A stretch of DNA of 64,000 nucleotides from an uncultured Paracoccaceae bacterium (GCA_947492825.1 CANLNT010000001.1:434001-498000), one strand, 5' to 3'; shown: positions 53,861-62,605, counted from the stretch's first letter. Numbers and translations are program-made. Notes: generated by a model from the sequence alone, not told the origin.

Positions 53861-53883
53861 GGGATATTTTTAGCCAGAAGAAG
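53861..53883. repeat. Dispersed 23-bp motif, copy C
   Basis: gggatatttttagccagaag followed by aag, overlapping the last codons and stop of the NUDIX gene. On the minus strand it supplies the peptide end SSG-stop. Confidence 0.5.
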
Positions 53884-54544
53884 TGGACAGCGGGTGTCGA
53901 CCGTTGAGCCTTGAGACAAGATGCGCCTCGTCATTGTTGCGAAAAAACGGGATATCAGTCAGCGGGCCGGGGTTTGCCAGATGACTGGCAAGCTCGCCCA
54001 AGACGACCTGCGTGATAAACGGCAGATCGAAGTTGCGCGCGTCGCGGACGGGGATCCATTGCAGGTGGCGCAATTCGTCTTCGGCACGTGAAAAGTCATC
54101 GGGGTCGGTGGTCAGGTCATCGGCTGCGGCCAGAAAAAAGCGTGCATCAAAGCGGCGCGGGCGCCCCTGCGGCGTGACAGCGCGAAAGAAGAAACTGAGG
54201 GCGGCGGCATGGGGGATATGGCCGCTGGCCGCAAAACCGCGCCAGCCTTGCGGCGGATCAGGCCAGGGCGCGGGGTGGCCCAGGCATTGCCCGGTTTCTT
54301 CCCAAAGCTCTCGGATGGCGGCGGCGGCAAGGGTGGTAGGTGCAAGTGCCGACTCTGCTGCCAGTTGGCCTGCGATGTGGCCCTGCAACGGTGAGGTGGG
54401 GACGGTGGCATCAACCGTGTCAACAGCCCCGCCGGGAAAAACGAATTTGTTTGGCATGAAGGCCGCAGTCGCGCCACGTTGCCCCATGAGCACCGCGTTG
54501 TCGCGCAGCACGATGATGGTGGCCGCGTCGCGGATCGCGGTCAT
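53870..54544 (-). CDS. NUDIX hydrolase (RppH/NUDT-like with extended insertion)
   Basis: 224 residues from the ATG at 54544, overlapping the DUF983 stop (ATGA). The Nudix box is split by an insertion: VFPGGAVD, then about 35 residues, then AIRELWEETGQCLG (REUxEExGU). This layout matches the NUDT19/CoA-diphosphatase-like group. It would hydrolyse a nucleoside diphosphate derivative such as a CoA ester. The end lies in a copy of the dispersed motif. Confidence 0.85.
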   Translation of the reverse strand: MTAIRDAATIIVLRDNAVLMGQRGATAAFMPNKFVFPGGAVDTVDATVPTSPLQGHIAGQLAAESALAPTTLAAAAIRELWEETGQCLGHPAPWPDPPQGWRGFAASGHIPHAAALSFFFRAVTPQGRPRRFDARFFLAAADDLTTDPDDFSRAEDELRHLQWIPVRDARNFDLPFITQVVLGELASHLANPGPLTDIPFFRNNDEAHLVSRLNGRHPLSTSSG

Positions 54545-54930
54545 GGGGCCGTGCCGAAGCCATGCATGCGTTTGGCCCATTGGATGGCAACCACCATGCC
54601 CTTCATCCGGGGCAACAGGAAAAGTGACATCACGACCGCAAGTGTGGTCAGGACGGTTGCCATCACCCACGGCTCTGGCCGCAGCTGGCTCCACATCAGG
54701 TGCATGACGAACCCCATGATGTGACCCACAAGCAGGATGGTCAGGTAGGCAGGGCCATCATCGGCGCGGTGGTGGTGCAGCTCTTGTCCGCACTGGGTGC
54801 AGGTTGGGGTTACCTTGAGGTAGCCCGCAAACAGCGCACCTTCGCCGCAGCGCGGGCAGCGGCAGCGCAGCCCGTTCCAGATTGCGGGTTTCACTGGGCG
54901 GTCGGTGTCTGGTGATGCAGTATCGGTCAT
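54541..54930 (-). CDS. DUF983 family membrane protein
   Basis: 129 residues. A CxxC-CxxC zinc ribbon (CRCPRCGEGALFAGYLKVTP, then CTQCG) is followed by two transmembrane helices (residues about 60-78 and 88-108). This is the DUF983 pattern, sometimes linked to cytochrome oxidase or heme processes in Rhodobacterales; no function is established. Transcribed ahead of the NUDIX gene. Confidence 0.9.
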   Translation of the reverse strand: MTDTASPDTDRPVKPAIWNGLRCRCPRCGEGALFAGYLKVTPTCTQCGQELHHHRADDGPAYLTILLVGHIMGFVMHLMWSQLRPEPWVMATVLTTLAVVMSLFLLPRMKGMVVAIQWAKRMHGFGTAP

Positions 54931-55104
54931 ATCTCACCCTATCAATATTGATCCCCAGATGCGCCTGATTTGTCGCAATTGAAAGGGGATTGCGTGGCCT
55001 GTGCGCAGTTGACGCGGAGTTAGTTGCATTTTTTGCGACGGAAGTGGCGGCGCCCCTCGTTTGACATGCATCGACAGGCAAGATGCCACAACAAAAAGGA
55101 ATGA

Positions 55105-55587
55105 ATGATGAAGACGCAAATCTTGATGATCGCGATTGCTGCGGGTCTGACGTTGAATGCCGTACCGGCGGCGGCGCAGGATCGGGCAGACCGCCCTGAC
55201 TTTGCCACGTTGGATGCCGATGGCGACGGGATGCTGACGCTGGAAGAGATGCAAGCCGCAGGTGCCGCACGTTTTGCGGAAGCTGATGCCGATGGCGACG
55301 GGGCCTTGTCCGCTGAAGAGCTGACCGCGCAAATGTCCGAGCGGGCCGCGCGCGGTGCAGACCGGATGATCGAACGGTTGGACGAGAACGGCGACGGCCT
55401 GTTGCAGCAGGCCGAGATGCAGGACAGCCGCATGACGGATCGTGCAGAGCGCATGTTCGCCCGTGCCGATGCCGACGAAGACGGTAGCATCAGTGCCGAA
55501 GAGTTCGAGGCCGTCAAAGAGCGGATGGGCAAGCGCGGCGGTGGCAAGCGAGGTGGCAAGGGCCACGGGCATGGTGGCCGCGGCTAA
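55105..55587 (+). CDS. Exported EF-hand calcium-binding protein
   Basis: 160 residues. A signal peptide (MMKTQILMIAIAAGLTLNAV, cleavage near AAAQ) is followed by four canonical EF-hand loops: D37-E48, D61-E72, D93-E104 and D122-E133 (each DxDxDG-type). The C-terminus is a Gly/Lys/His-rich tail (GGGKRGGKGHGHGGRG). A likely periplasmic calcium sensor or buffer; the basic Gly/His tail may bind another metal. Upstream of the ECF sigma gene and read in the same direction. Confidence 0.92.
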   Translation: MMKTQILMIAIAAGLTLNAVPAAAQDRADRPDFATLDADGDGMLTLEEMQAAGAARFAEADADGDGALSAEELTAQMSERAARGADRMIERLDENGDGLLQQAEMQDSRMTDRAERMFARADADEDGSISAEEFEAVKERMGKRGGGKRGGKGHGHGGRG

Positions 55588-55663
55588 GACCGGGGCATTG
55601 GCGGGCGCGGGGGGCTGGCCGCGCGCCCGTTGCCGTGCGGCAACGAAGCCGATACGTCTGGTG

Positions 55664-56245
55664 ATGATGACCATGCCCCTGACAGAGATGACAGATGCCG
55701 ACCTGCTGCGCGCCTACGCGGGCGGGACGGCGGCGGCGGCAGAAGAGCTTGCGCGGCGATTGCTGCCCGGTGCATTGGCGCAGGCCACGCGGATGCTGGC
55801 AGACCGTGCGGCGGCAGAGGATGTGGCGCAGGATGCGATGATGCGGCTGTGGCGACAGGCCAGCGATTGGCGCAGTGGCGAGGCGCAGGTCAGCACCTGG
55901 CTTTACCGTGTGGTGTCAAACCTGTGCATTGACCAGTTGCGCAAACGCAAACGCAATATGCCGCTGGATGCGGTGGCTGATCCTGCTGATCCAGCCGAAA
56001 GTGCGGCGGATCAGTTGCAAACCCGGACCCGGATGCAGGCGTTGTCCGCTGCATTGGCGACGTTGCCGGACCGGCAGGCGCAGGCCGTGGCTTTGCGGCA
56101 TCTGGAGGGGCTGTCCAACCCCGAAATCGCCGAAATCATGGACATTAGCGTGCGGTCAGTAGAAAGTCTGACCGCGCGGGGGAAACGTGCGCTGGCCGCC
56201 CAATTGGCTGGGCGCCGCGCAGAGTTGGGATATGACGATGTCTGA
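55664..56245 (+). CDS. ECF-type RNA polymerase sigma factor
   Basis: 193 residues from the ATG at 55664, GTG immediately before it also possible; the longer frame from 55442 is rejected. Region 2: LADRAAAEDVAQDAMMRLWR, TWLYRVVSNLCIDQLRKRKR. Region 4: ALRHLEGLSNPEIAEIMDIS (helix-turn-helix) and SVESLTARGKRALA. It would direct transcription of its own cluster. Next come a membrane protein and a periplasmic sensor, the layout of an extracytoplasmic stress sigma-factor module. Its stop overlaps the next gene. Confidence 0.9.
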   Translation: MMTMPLTEMTDADLLRAYAGGTAAAAEELARRLLPGALAQATRMLADRAAAEDVAQDAMMRLWRQASDWRSGEAQVSTWLYRVVSNLCIDQLRKRKRNMPLDAVADPADPAESAADQLQTRTRMQALSAALATLPDRQAQAVALRHLEGLSNPEIAEIMDISVRSVESLTARGKRALAAQLAGRRAELGYDDV

Positions 56246-56597
56246 GACGGACAACAAAGATGAGGCCTTGGCGGATGCCGTGTTGCGCGATGTTGCGTGC
56301 ATAGCACCGGCACCTGATGACGCGCTGATGGCCCGCGTGATGGCGGATGCAGCACGCGCGCCCGAGTTGAAGGATCACGCAGCGCGCGGCAGCATCTGGG
56401 CGCAACTTGTCGCATCCATTGGCGGCTGGCCTGCTGCAGGTGGGTTGGCGCTTGCCGGCATCGCGGGACTTTGGGTCGGCGTTGCACCGCCCGCCAGTAT
56501 CGAGGACGCAGCGGCGGGCCTGTTTGGTACAACGGATACCGTCACCCTGTGGGACGACGGTGGAATATTTGCGGAAGAGGGGCTGACAGATGGCTGA
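56232..56597 (+). CDS. Single-helix membrane protein, probable anti-sigma factor
   Basis: 121 residues starting at 56232 (or 56238), overlapping the sigma stop codon by 14 (or 8) bases. N-terminal cytoplasmic part of about 60 residues (acidic and helical), one transmembrane segment (WPAAGGLALAGIAGLWVGVA, about residues 64-84) and a short periplasmic end. The size, topology and position fit an anti-sigma factor. No zinc (HxxxCxxC) motif is seen, so it is not of the ZAS type. Proteins in this place are often mislabelled as dihydroorotate dehydrogenase, for which nothing in the sequence speaks. Confidence 0.65.
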   Translation: MTMSETDNKDEALADAVLRDVACIAPAPDDALMARVMADAARAPELKDHAARGSIWAQLVASIGGWPAAGGLALAGIAGLWVGVAPPASIEDAAAGLFGTTDTVTLWDDGGIFAEEGLTDG

Positions 56598-57054
56598 TCC
56601 GGCACGCCCGCGTCGGCGCCCGATCTGGCGCATTGTGTTGGTCTTGTCGCTGGCGCTGAACCTCGCCGTGGTGGGCATGGTCGCAGGTTTCGCGTGGCGC
56701 GGCGGCAAACAGGGACCACCGCGTGGTGTCGAGCTGTCGCTTGGCCCGGTGGGGCAGGCGCTGTCGCAACAGGACCGGCGCGCTATTCTGCAAAGCTTGC
56801 GTCAGAACCGCGATTTGCGGCCCGGCCGCGATGGTGCGGGCATGGCGGGGATAGACGAGATGATTGCGGCCTTGCGCGCGGACCCCTTTGATCCCGTGGC
56901 CTTTTCTGAGACGTTGAATATCCCTCAAGCGCGCCAGCAAAAGCTGAAAGACGCCGCCCGCGCTGCATTGACAGAACGGGTGACGGAGATGTCGGCGCAA
57001 GAACGTGCCGCCTTTGCAGAGCGGATTACAGACGCAACACGGCGGCGGCGTTGA
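56590..57054 (+). CDS. CnrX/Spy-like periplasmic metal or stress sensor
   Basis: 154 residues. One N-terminal helix (IWRIVLVLSLALNLAVVGMV, 12-31) anchors it, followed by a periplasmic helical domain rich in Arg, Ala and Gln (QDRRAILQSLRQ, LKDAARAALTERVTEMSAQE), the pattern of the heavy-metal-resistance/Spy-CpxP fold. In CnrYXH the CnrX sensor controls the anti-sigma factor CnrY and sigma CnrH; the same three-part layout exists here. Its start overlaps the anti-sigma gene end by 8 bases. Confidence 0.75.
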   Translation: MADPARPRRRPIWRIVLVLSLALNLAVVGMVAGFAWRGGKQGPPRGVELSLGPVGQALSQQDRRAILQSLRQNRDLRPGRDGAGMAGIDEMIAALRADPFDPVAFSETLNIPQARQQKLKDAARAALTERVTEMSAQERAAFAERITDATRRRR

Positions 57055-57055
57055 T

Positions 57056-58462
57056 CTAGGCGGCGGATGACCAGACGCTGACCGCGTCGCGCCCGGCAGA
57101 TTTGGCGGAGTATAGTGCGGCATCGGCCCGTTCGAAAACTTGCCCCAAGGCTGTGTCATCAGCGGCCTGATCCATCGCATCGCTGTGCACAGCAATCCCG
57201 ACCGAGGCAGTCACCGTCAGCGGGTCATAACCGCGGCCCATGCTGAAAGGCGTGCCACCGATCAGTTTGCGCAGGCGCTGTCCGATCTTTTCGGCGTTCA
57301 GGATGTCAGTGTCCGGCAGCGCCACAAGGAATTCTTCTCCTCCGATGCGGGCGACCAGTTCGCCGTTTTGCATGGCCGATTGAAGACGTTTCGACAACTC
57401 GCGCAGGACGCGGTCGCCACCGGCATGACCAAAGCGGTCGTTGATGGTTTTGAAGTGATCAAGGTCAATCATAATCAGCGCATAGGGCTGCCCGCTGTCG
57501 CGCGAATGACGCGCAAGGCGCTGCAAATGCGCCTCTGCGTGGCGGCGATTTGACAGGCCGGTCAGCGGATCCGTTACAGCAGCCTGCAACCCTTCGCGGA
57601 CGCGGGCGCGCAGGCGATCCTCAAACGTTTTGCTGCGGATCAGGCGTTGCGTGCGCAATACCAGTTCTTCGCGCGGGGCCCCTTCAAAGATGATGTCAGC
57701 CGCTCCCAGATCTAGCAGCATGGCGGCCAGTTCTGTGTCACCTTCGCGGACGATAACCAATTGAGCGGCATGGCGCGTCTGGTCGCGGGCGCGGAAGTCG
57801 CAGACCATCTGCAACAGTCCCGCCTGTTCGATCATGCCATCGGCCCCGTTGACCACCAACACATCCGGTGTGCCACGGCTAAGCATTGTTGCAAACTGTC
57901 GCGCGCCGGAAATCAGCTGCACAGGCTGTTTCAGGCCGTCCTGCAGTTCATTGAGGAAGGTAAAGCCTGACACGGCATTGTAGCTGACCACCGACACCCG
58001 CGCCGGTGCAAGGCGCGGTGCGGCGTCTTCTTCAAAGCCAAAGGCGCTGCCATGCCCAGTGCTGTCGCGGTGCAACAAATCAAAATTGGCATTCCGGCGG
58101 CGGAGCAGGCTGCGCACCCGGCTGAGCAGCAGCGCATCGCTGATCGGGCGGGGCAGGACATCATCCGCACCGGCGTCCAGCGCGCGAAACCGTGCGCGGG
58201 CGGTTTGGGTGGATCCGGTCGAGACGATTGCAACATCGCGGGTCGTGCTGCTGTCACGCAGCGCACGACAATAGGCGTAACCTTCTTCCATTTGATCCTG
58301 CAGGTTCATCAGGATCAGATCAGGTTTGGCGCGGGCGATCAGGTCTGTGGCCTCAGTGAAAGTTTCGCAAGTGTCGACCATATATTGCGCCGCCATCATC
58401 TTTACCTTCAGAACGATGCGGTTGGTCGCCACATGGTCGATGATCAATATGCGTCCGGACAT
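57056..58462 (-). CDS. PleD-type diguanylate cyclase with degenerate first receiver
   Basis: 468 residues: REC1 (1-120), REC2-like adaptor (about 150-285) and GGDEF (about 300-460). The cyclase active site is intact (RIGGEEFLVALPD). REC1 is degenerate: the acidic pair at 9-10 reads DH, the phosphoacceptor at 53 is Asn (DLILMNLQD), and the usual KP pair is RP. The product-inhibition I-site (RxxD, located nine residues before GGEEF in PleD) reads QxxE. So the enzyme probably makes c-di-GMP without phosphorylation control or product feedback. Confidence 0.9.
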   Translation of the reverse strand: MSGRILIIDHVATNRIVLKVKMMAAQYMVDTCETFTEATDLIARAKPDLILMNLQDQMEEGYAYCRALRDSSTTRDVAIVSTGSTQTARARFRALDAGADDVLPRPISDALLLSRVRSLLRRRNANFDLLHRDSTGHGSAFGFEEDAAPRLAPARVSVVSYNAVSGFTFLNELQDGLKQPVQLISGARQFATMLSRGTPDVLVVNGADGMIEQAGLLQMVCDFRARDQTRHAAQLVIVREGDTELAAMLLDLGAADIIFEGAPREELVLRTQRLIRSKTFEDRLRARVREGLQAAVTDPLTGLSNRRHAEAHLQRLARHSRDSGQPYALIMIDLDHFKTINDRFGHAGGDRVLRELSKRLQSAMQNGELVARIGGEEFLVALPDTDILNAEKIGQRLRKLIGGTPFSMGRGYDPLTVTASVGIAVHSDAMDQAADDTALGQVFERADAALYSAKSAGRDAVSVWSSAA

Positions 58463-58549
58463 GATGGACCTTTAGAATCTGTTTACCGTCACTCGCCACA
58501 TTGGTGTGCATTGGTTAATAATGTGTTTCCGTAGAGGTAAGGAAACAAG

Positions 58550-58828
58550 ATGAGCCCCGAATCCGCCCAAACGATCGCCCTGCAGGCCCTTGGCTGGCTG
58601 GTCAGCAATGAAGAGCTTTGCCCCACGTTTATGGGGGCAACGGGCACATCAGTGGATGATTTGCGGGCCCGCGCGGGAGAGCCTGATTTTCAGGCCTCTG
58701 TCCTGGAATTTCTGACCATGGACGACGCCTGGGTCATGGCATTTTGTGACACGGTAGGGTTGAAATACGAAGACCCCTTAACAGCGCGTTATGCCTTGCC
58801 CGGTGCCGAACAGGTTCACTGGACCTGA
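58550..58828 (+). CDS. DUF3572 family protein
   Basis: 92 residues: ESAQTIALQALGWLVSNEEL, a short helix bundle, then FLTMDDAWVMAFCDTVGL. The DUF3572 pattern is typical of alphaproteobacteria and frequently sits beside a PleD-like gene. No function known. The gene ends inside the 3' end of the convergent SRPBCC gene, overlapping by 13 bases. Confidence 0.88.
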   Translation: MSPESAQTIALQALGWLVSNEELCPTFMGATGTSVDDLRARAGEPDFQASVLEFLTMDDAWVMAFCDTVGLKYEDPLTARYALPGAEQVHWT

Positions 58829-59373
58829 AGCGCCTCTTCGATCCGCGACAAAATCCGCGCGGCTTCTTCAGGCACAGATTTGTTCCAGCGGCGGGTCTTG
58901 AGCCATCCCGGCTTGGTGCTGGTACGCGCGGTGATGGACAGATCAACCAGGGTGCCACCTTTGAGCGGACTGAAGTCAAAGGTGATTTCTGTGATGATCG
59001 GCGGGTTGCCGTAGGTTTTGTCAAAAAGTCGGTCCAATCGCGCTGGCACGTCGCTGTCCACGGGCGGCAGGCGTTCGGCGGGGTTGTAGGGCAAGAACCG
59101 GTCGGGGCGATGGGCCACGGTCAATTTCAATGGGCGGTCTGCGGTCAACGTGGTTTCGGTCATTTCAAGGTCAACGGTGCCCCAGCTAAAGCGCGCGACC
59201 ACCTGATATCCCGCCTCGCCGGGGGAACCCCAGACCGGGGTTGTTGACAACAGCCCGCCCGGCAGATGCGGGTCCACCGCCTGTTCGGGGGGCTGGATGG
59301 CTGCATCAAAGACCGCAGCACATGGGGCTTCAAAGCGGTATTGGCAGTGATATGTCAGGTGATGCAGGCTCAT
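58816..59373 (-). CDS. SRPBCC-like lipid-binding fold protein
   Basis: 185 residues from the ATG at 59373, overlapping (ATGA) the stop of the reductive dehalogenase gene. It begins SLHHLTYHCQYRFEAPCAAVFDAA and contains alternate beta strands and a final long helix (EEAARILSRIEEALQ), which is the START/SRPBCC shape with a deep hydrophobic pocket. Because it is co-translated with the dehalogenase, it might bind an aromatic substrate or its product; this is inference. Confidence 0.65.
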   Translation of the reverse strand: MSLHHLTYHCQYRFEAPCAAVFDAAIQPPEQAVDPHLPGGLLSTTPVWGSPGEAGYQVVARFSWGTVDLEMTETTLTADRPLKLTVAHRPDRFLPYNPAERLPPVDSDVPARLDRLFDKTYGNPPIITEITFDFSPLKGGTLVDLSITARTSTKPGWLKTRRWNKSVPEEAARILSRIEEALQVQ

Positions 59374-62300
59374 CTGTCGAGCTTGAGGATGCCGCCAGGA
59401 TGTGCGGCGCGGCTTTGGCACAGGATCATCGCGGATTTGCGTTGATCCTTGGACAGCACAAAGTCGCGGTGTTCGACTTCGCCCGAGAGAACGCCGCACT
59501 TGCAGACACCACACAGCCCGTCGCTGCACTTCAGATCGACATGCTCGCCCATGCGGATCAGCGCGTCACTTGCGGTTTCATCGGCGCTGACAGCAATCTG
59601 TCGGCCATCGCGCAACTCCAGCGTGAAGGGGTGGTTTTCATAGTCGGGTGTTTCGGGGACGGCGAAGTATTCCAGATGGCGCGCGTCTTCGGGAAAGCCG
59701 TTGGCGGCGGCGGTCGCGATGACCGCATCCATGTAGGCGTCCGGCCCGCAGGTATAGACATGCGCGCCGTCGCGGTAACGCAGCAACGTATCAAGATTTG
59801 CGCGGGAGCCGTTGGCGGAGCAGTGGATATGCACCTTGTCGGCCCAGGGCACCGCTGTCAGCGCTTGTAGAAAACCGGCCTGATCGCGGGATTTAATGCT
59901 GTAATGCAGCTCAAAACCAACACTTTTCCGATGTAGCGCATGAGCCATCGCAATCATGGGGGTGATGCCGATGCCGCCGCCCATTAGCAGGCTGTGAGAG
60001 GCCGTTTCATCCAAGGGAAAGTGGTTGATCGGATGGCTGACAAAGACACGTCGACCCTTGGTGAAGATCCGGTGCATCAGCTTTGAGCCGCCGCGCCCCC
60101 GATCTTCGCGCAGCACAGCGATTTGATAGCAGGACCGGTCGGCGGGATCAGAGCAGAGCGAGTATTGGCGGAAGAATTCGGGCGCCACCAAAACGTCGAT
60201 ATGCGCGCCCGCGGTTGCTGGCGGCAGGTCCGCGCCATCGCTGCGGCGGAAGGTATAAAGCGTCACATCGGCCGACATCTGATCGACCGCGTCGATCACC
60301 ACCGGGATCACCGGGCTGGGCGTGGTGTCGGCGGTGTAGACGTGTTCAGGCGGCGTGCCATTGGCGCGGCGACGCTGGTGTTCGGCAGCCGGGATCATCG
60401 CCTTGTAGGCCGCGATGCCGGCCTCGCGATCCATCGGCGCGGGCCAGGGGTGCGGCGGCGGTGCCAGCGGGGCAGGGTAGACGGCCAACGTCTGGTCTTC
60501 GAACCGCAAATCTAGGTCAGTCTGCAACTCGCGCTGGTTCACCGGATGGGGCGAAGGGCGGTAGGCCCCGTCATCGACCATTTCCAAATCCCACCACCAC
60601 TTTTTCACCGGGTTGATGCGCCCCTTGCCGACCAAATCATCCAGCTTTGCCAGGGCCTTGGCCGATGCAGGTGCGGTCATGGCCAGTTTGCGAAACGGCT
60701 CTTCGGCAAACAGCCCTTCCAGGTTCCACGGGCAGGTTTTCATGCAGCGCCCGCACATCGCGCCGTTCTTTTGGCTGACCCGGTAAGTGGTGCATTTCTG
60801 GCTGTCGGATTTCCAAATCTCATAGCCATTGAACATCAGCTTTGGCCCCGCCGTGATCGCGCCAGAGGGGCATTCGCGGGCGCATTTGTTGCAAGCCTCG
60901 CAGAACTTTTGCAGGCCGAAATCAATCGGCTTGTCGTGGGTCATGGGCATGTCGGTCGTGACCACGCCGGATTTCAGCCGGGGCCCAAGGAACGGATTGA
61001 GGATCACCTCTCCGATCCGGCTGACTTCGCCCAGACCGGAAAGCAGCAACAAGGGCGGGTGCAGTACTTCATCATCCATCACCGAATGCACGCGGGCGGT
61101 GTAGCCAAGGTTGCGCAGATGCTGCGCCAGCACCCCACCCAAAAGCGAGAACCGCAAGTAGGCCCGCATGGATTGCGCACAGGCGATCCAGTCATCGCCC
61201 GATGCGCCCTCCATCGTTTCGTGGCCCTGATCCACGATCATCGAGATCGCATTTTTGTGATAGGGAACAATGGGTTCGCCAGCTGCATCGTGGCTGTAAT
61301 AGGCCCAGTCGGGACAGGCCGAGAGGCCCACTGCATCCACACCCAGAAAGTAGAGTGCGGCCTTGATGTTGTCGGCATTGCGCGCTGCGTCAGTGGTAGA
61401 GGGGTGGCGCGGTCCGGCCTCTCCATCCTGGAGCAGGACAAAGGCCCCCAGCGACGGGCGAAAGGCAAAGGCGGCAGCAGATTTGCGCACGTAATTGCCG
61501 TTCTTGGTGGCCTCTTGCACCTGTTTGCCCATGTCGCCGAACAATCCGCGTGCAAATAGGTTTGCCCGTTTGGGCACCCGCGCGACATTGGCCGTGTCGA
61601 TATAGGTTGTGGGGTCACCCACCCGTTTGAGCGTTTCAAACGGGTGTGGACCATCGGCAAACTGGCGTTGTGCAAAGGGGTCGCGGGTGCGGGCGGTCTT
61701 AGCGTGGTTGCCAAGACTAGCGGTATAGCTGACAGGTGGCTTTGCGTGTGGCGACAGGGGTTTATCGGCGGCAAAGGCCAGGTTGGTGGTGATGGCAGCC
61801 AGCCCATAGCGGTCGCCGGTAAAGGGATTGGTCAGCCATTTGCCGCGCTGCAACAGCCCCGCGGACAGCCCAAGCGCGTCCAGATGCACGTCGCTGGCCG
61901 CCATCGAATGCGCGCGCGCCTCGAACCCCAAGGTGCGGATGTAGCTGGCCAGCGTAACGGCGGTTTCCATGCCGCGCAGGCAGGCGCGCTGCGCCTGTGC
62001 GCCCACGATCCAGCCTGCGCCGGGTTCGTCATGTTCGGGATCGCGCGGCATGTCATAAAGAAACACCAAGGCGTGGCTGTGGTGGCGGCACTCAACCGGG
62101 GGCCGCGCCATGTTTTCGCGCAGCCCCGCCATGATCACGTCGATGCCTGCGGCCAGCGACTTGGGCTGCATGGTACGCAGCTTGTCCGCCAACCGGTCCA
62201 CGTCGGGGTTGATCAGGGGCGTATCCAGCCAAGCCTCTGCCGGGATTTCGCAGGTGCCGACCATGCTCGCGTCACAATAATAGCCGAATGATTTCAGATG

Positions 62301-62555
62301 ATTGGCGCGTTCCGTCAGGTCCTTTGGGATCTCGGCCATCTCGGCCTTGATCAGCCCGTCACGGGTTGCGTCCAGCATCGCCTGATAGTCCTGCATCGCG
62401 TTCACGATGCTGGTTGGGTCATCGGGACGGCGAAAGGACAGGCCGGTCATGGGTGCCAGTCCACGCAGATCAACGCTGTCCGCACGGGCCAGTTTTTCCA
62501 GTGGGAATGGCCCCAGATGGAACGGACGGTTGCGGTATGAACGAAGCTTTGGCAT
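59370..62555 (-). CDS. Self-sufficient reductive dehalogenase fused to a ferredoxin reductase and ferredoxin
   Basis: 1061 residues. The B12-dependent reductive dehalogenase module covers about 1-660. Two 4Fe-4S motifs: C552, C555, C558, C562-P and C588, C601, C604, C608-P. The B12 loop has GLGEVSRIGEVILNPFLGPR (508-527). An internal duplication is visible: residues 182-267 and 456-543 align over their whole length (WIxxAQxxRAxLR, LRNLG/IRTLG, ARxHS, LNPF/LTNPF). The C-terminal part is a flavin reductase (RQYSLCSDPADRSC, GGGIGITPMIAMA) and a 2Fe-2S ferredoxin (C1010, C1015, C1018, C1046). Such fusions, like the Nitratireductor enzyme NpRdhA and BhbA, are oxygen-tolerant catabolic enzymes that use NAD(P)H to remove halide from halogenated phenols. 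No Tat signal and no membrane anchor protein (RdhB) are present. Coupled to an SRPBCC gene. Confidence 0.92.
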   Translation of the reverse strand: MPKLRSYRNRPFHLGPFPLEKLARADSVDLRGLAPMTGLSFRRPDDPTSIVNAMQDYQAMLDATRDGLIKAEMAEIPKDLTERANHLKSFGYYCDASMVGTCEIPAEAWLDTPLINPDVDRLADKLRTMQPKSLAAGIDVIMAGLRENMARPPVECRHHSHALVFLYDMPRDPEHDEPGAGWIVGAQAQRACLRGMETAVTLASYIRTLGFEARAHSMAASDVHLDALGLSAGLLQRGKWLTNPFTGDRYGLAAITTNLAFAADKPLSPHAKPPVSYTASLGNHAKTARTRDPFAQRQFADGPHPFETLKRVGDPTTYIDTANVARVPKRANLFARGLFGDMGKQVQEATKNGNYVRKSAAAFAFRPSLGAFVLLQDGEAGPRHPSTTDAARNADNIKAALYFLGVDAVGLSACPDWAYYSHDAAGEPIVPYHKNAISMIVDQGHETMEGASGDDWIACAQSMRAYLRFSLLGGVLAQHLRNLGYTARVHSVMDDEVLHPPLLLLSGLGEVSRIGEVILNPFLGPRLKSGVVTTDMPMTHDKPIDFGLQKFCEACNKCARECPSGAITAGPKLMFNGYEIWKSDSQKCTTYRVSQKNGAMCGRCMKTCPWNLEGLFAEEPFRKLAMTAPASAKALAKLDDLVGKGRINPVKKWWWDLEMVDDGAYRPSPHPVNQRELQTDLDLRFEDQTLAVYPAPLAPPPHPWPAPMDREAGIAAYKAMIPAAEHQRRRANGTPPEHVYTADTTPSPVIPVVIDAVDQMSADVTLYTFRRSDGADLPPATAGAHIDVLVAPEFFRQYSLCSDPADRSCYQIAVLREDRGRGGSKLMHRIFTKGRRVFVSHPINHFPLDETASHSLLMGGGIGITPMIAMAHALHRKSVGFELHYSIKSRDQAGFLQALTAVPWADKVHIHCSANGSRANLDTLLRYRDGAHVYTCGPDAYMDAVIATAAANGFPEDARHLEYFAVPETPDYENHPFTLELRDGRQIAVSADETASDALIRMGEHVDLKCSDGLCGVCKCGVLSGEVEHRDFVLSKDQRKSAMILCQSRAAHPGGILKLDR

Positions 62556-62605
62556 GTCGCGGGCACCGTCCCTTTGAGGGACAGAAGTGTCAAGCGAGGG
62601 CCGGC

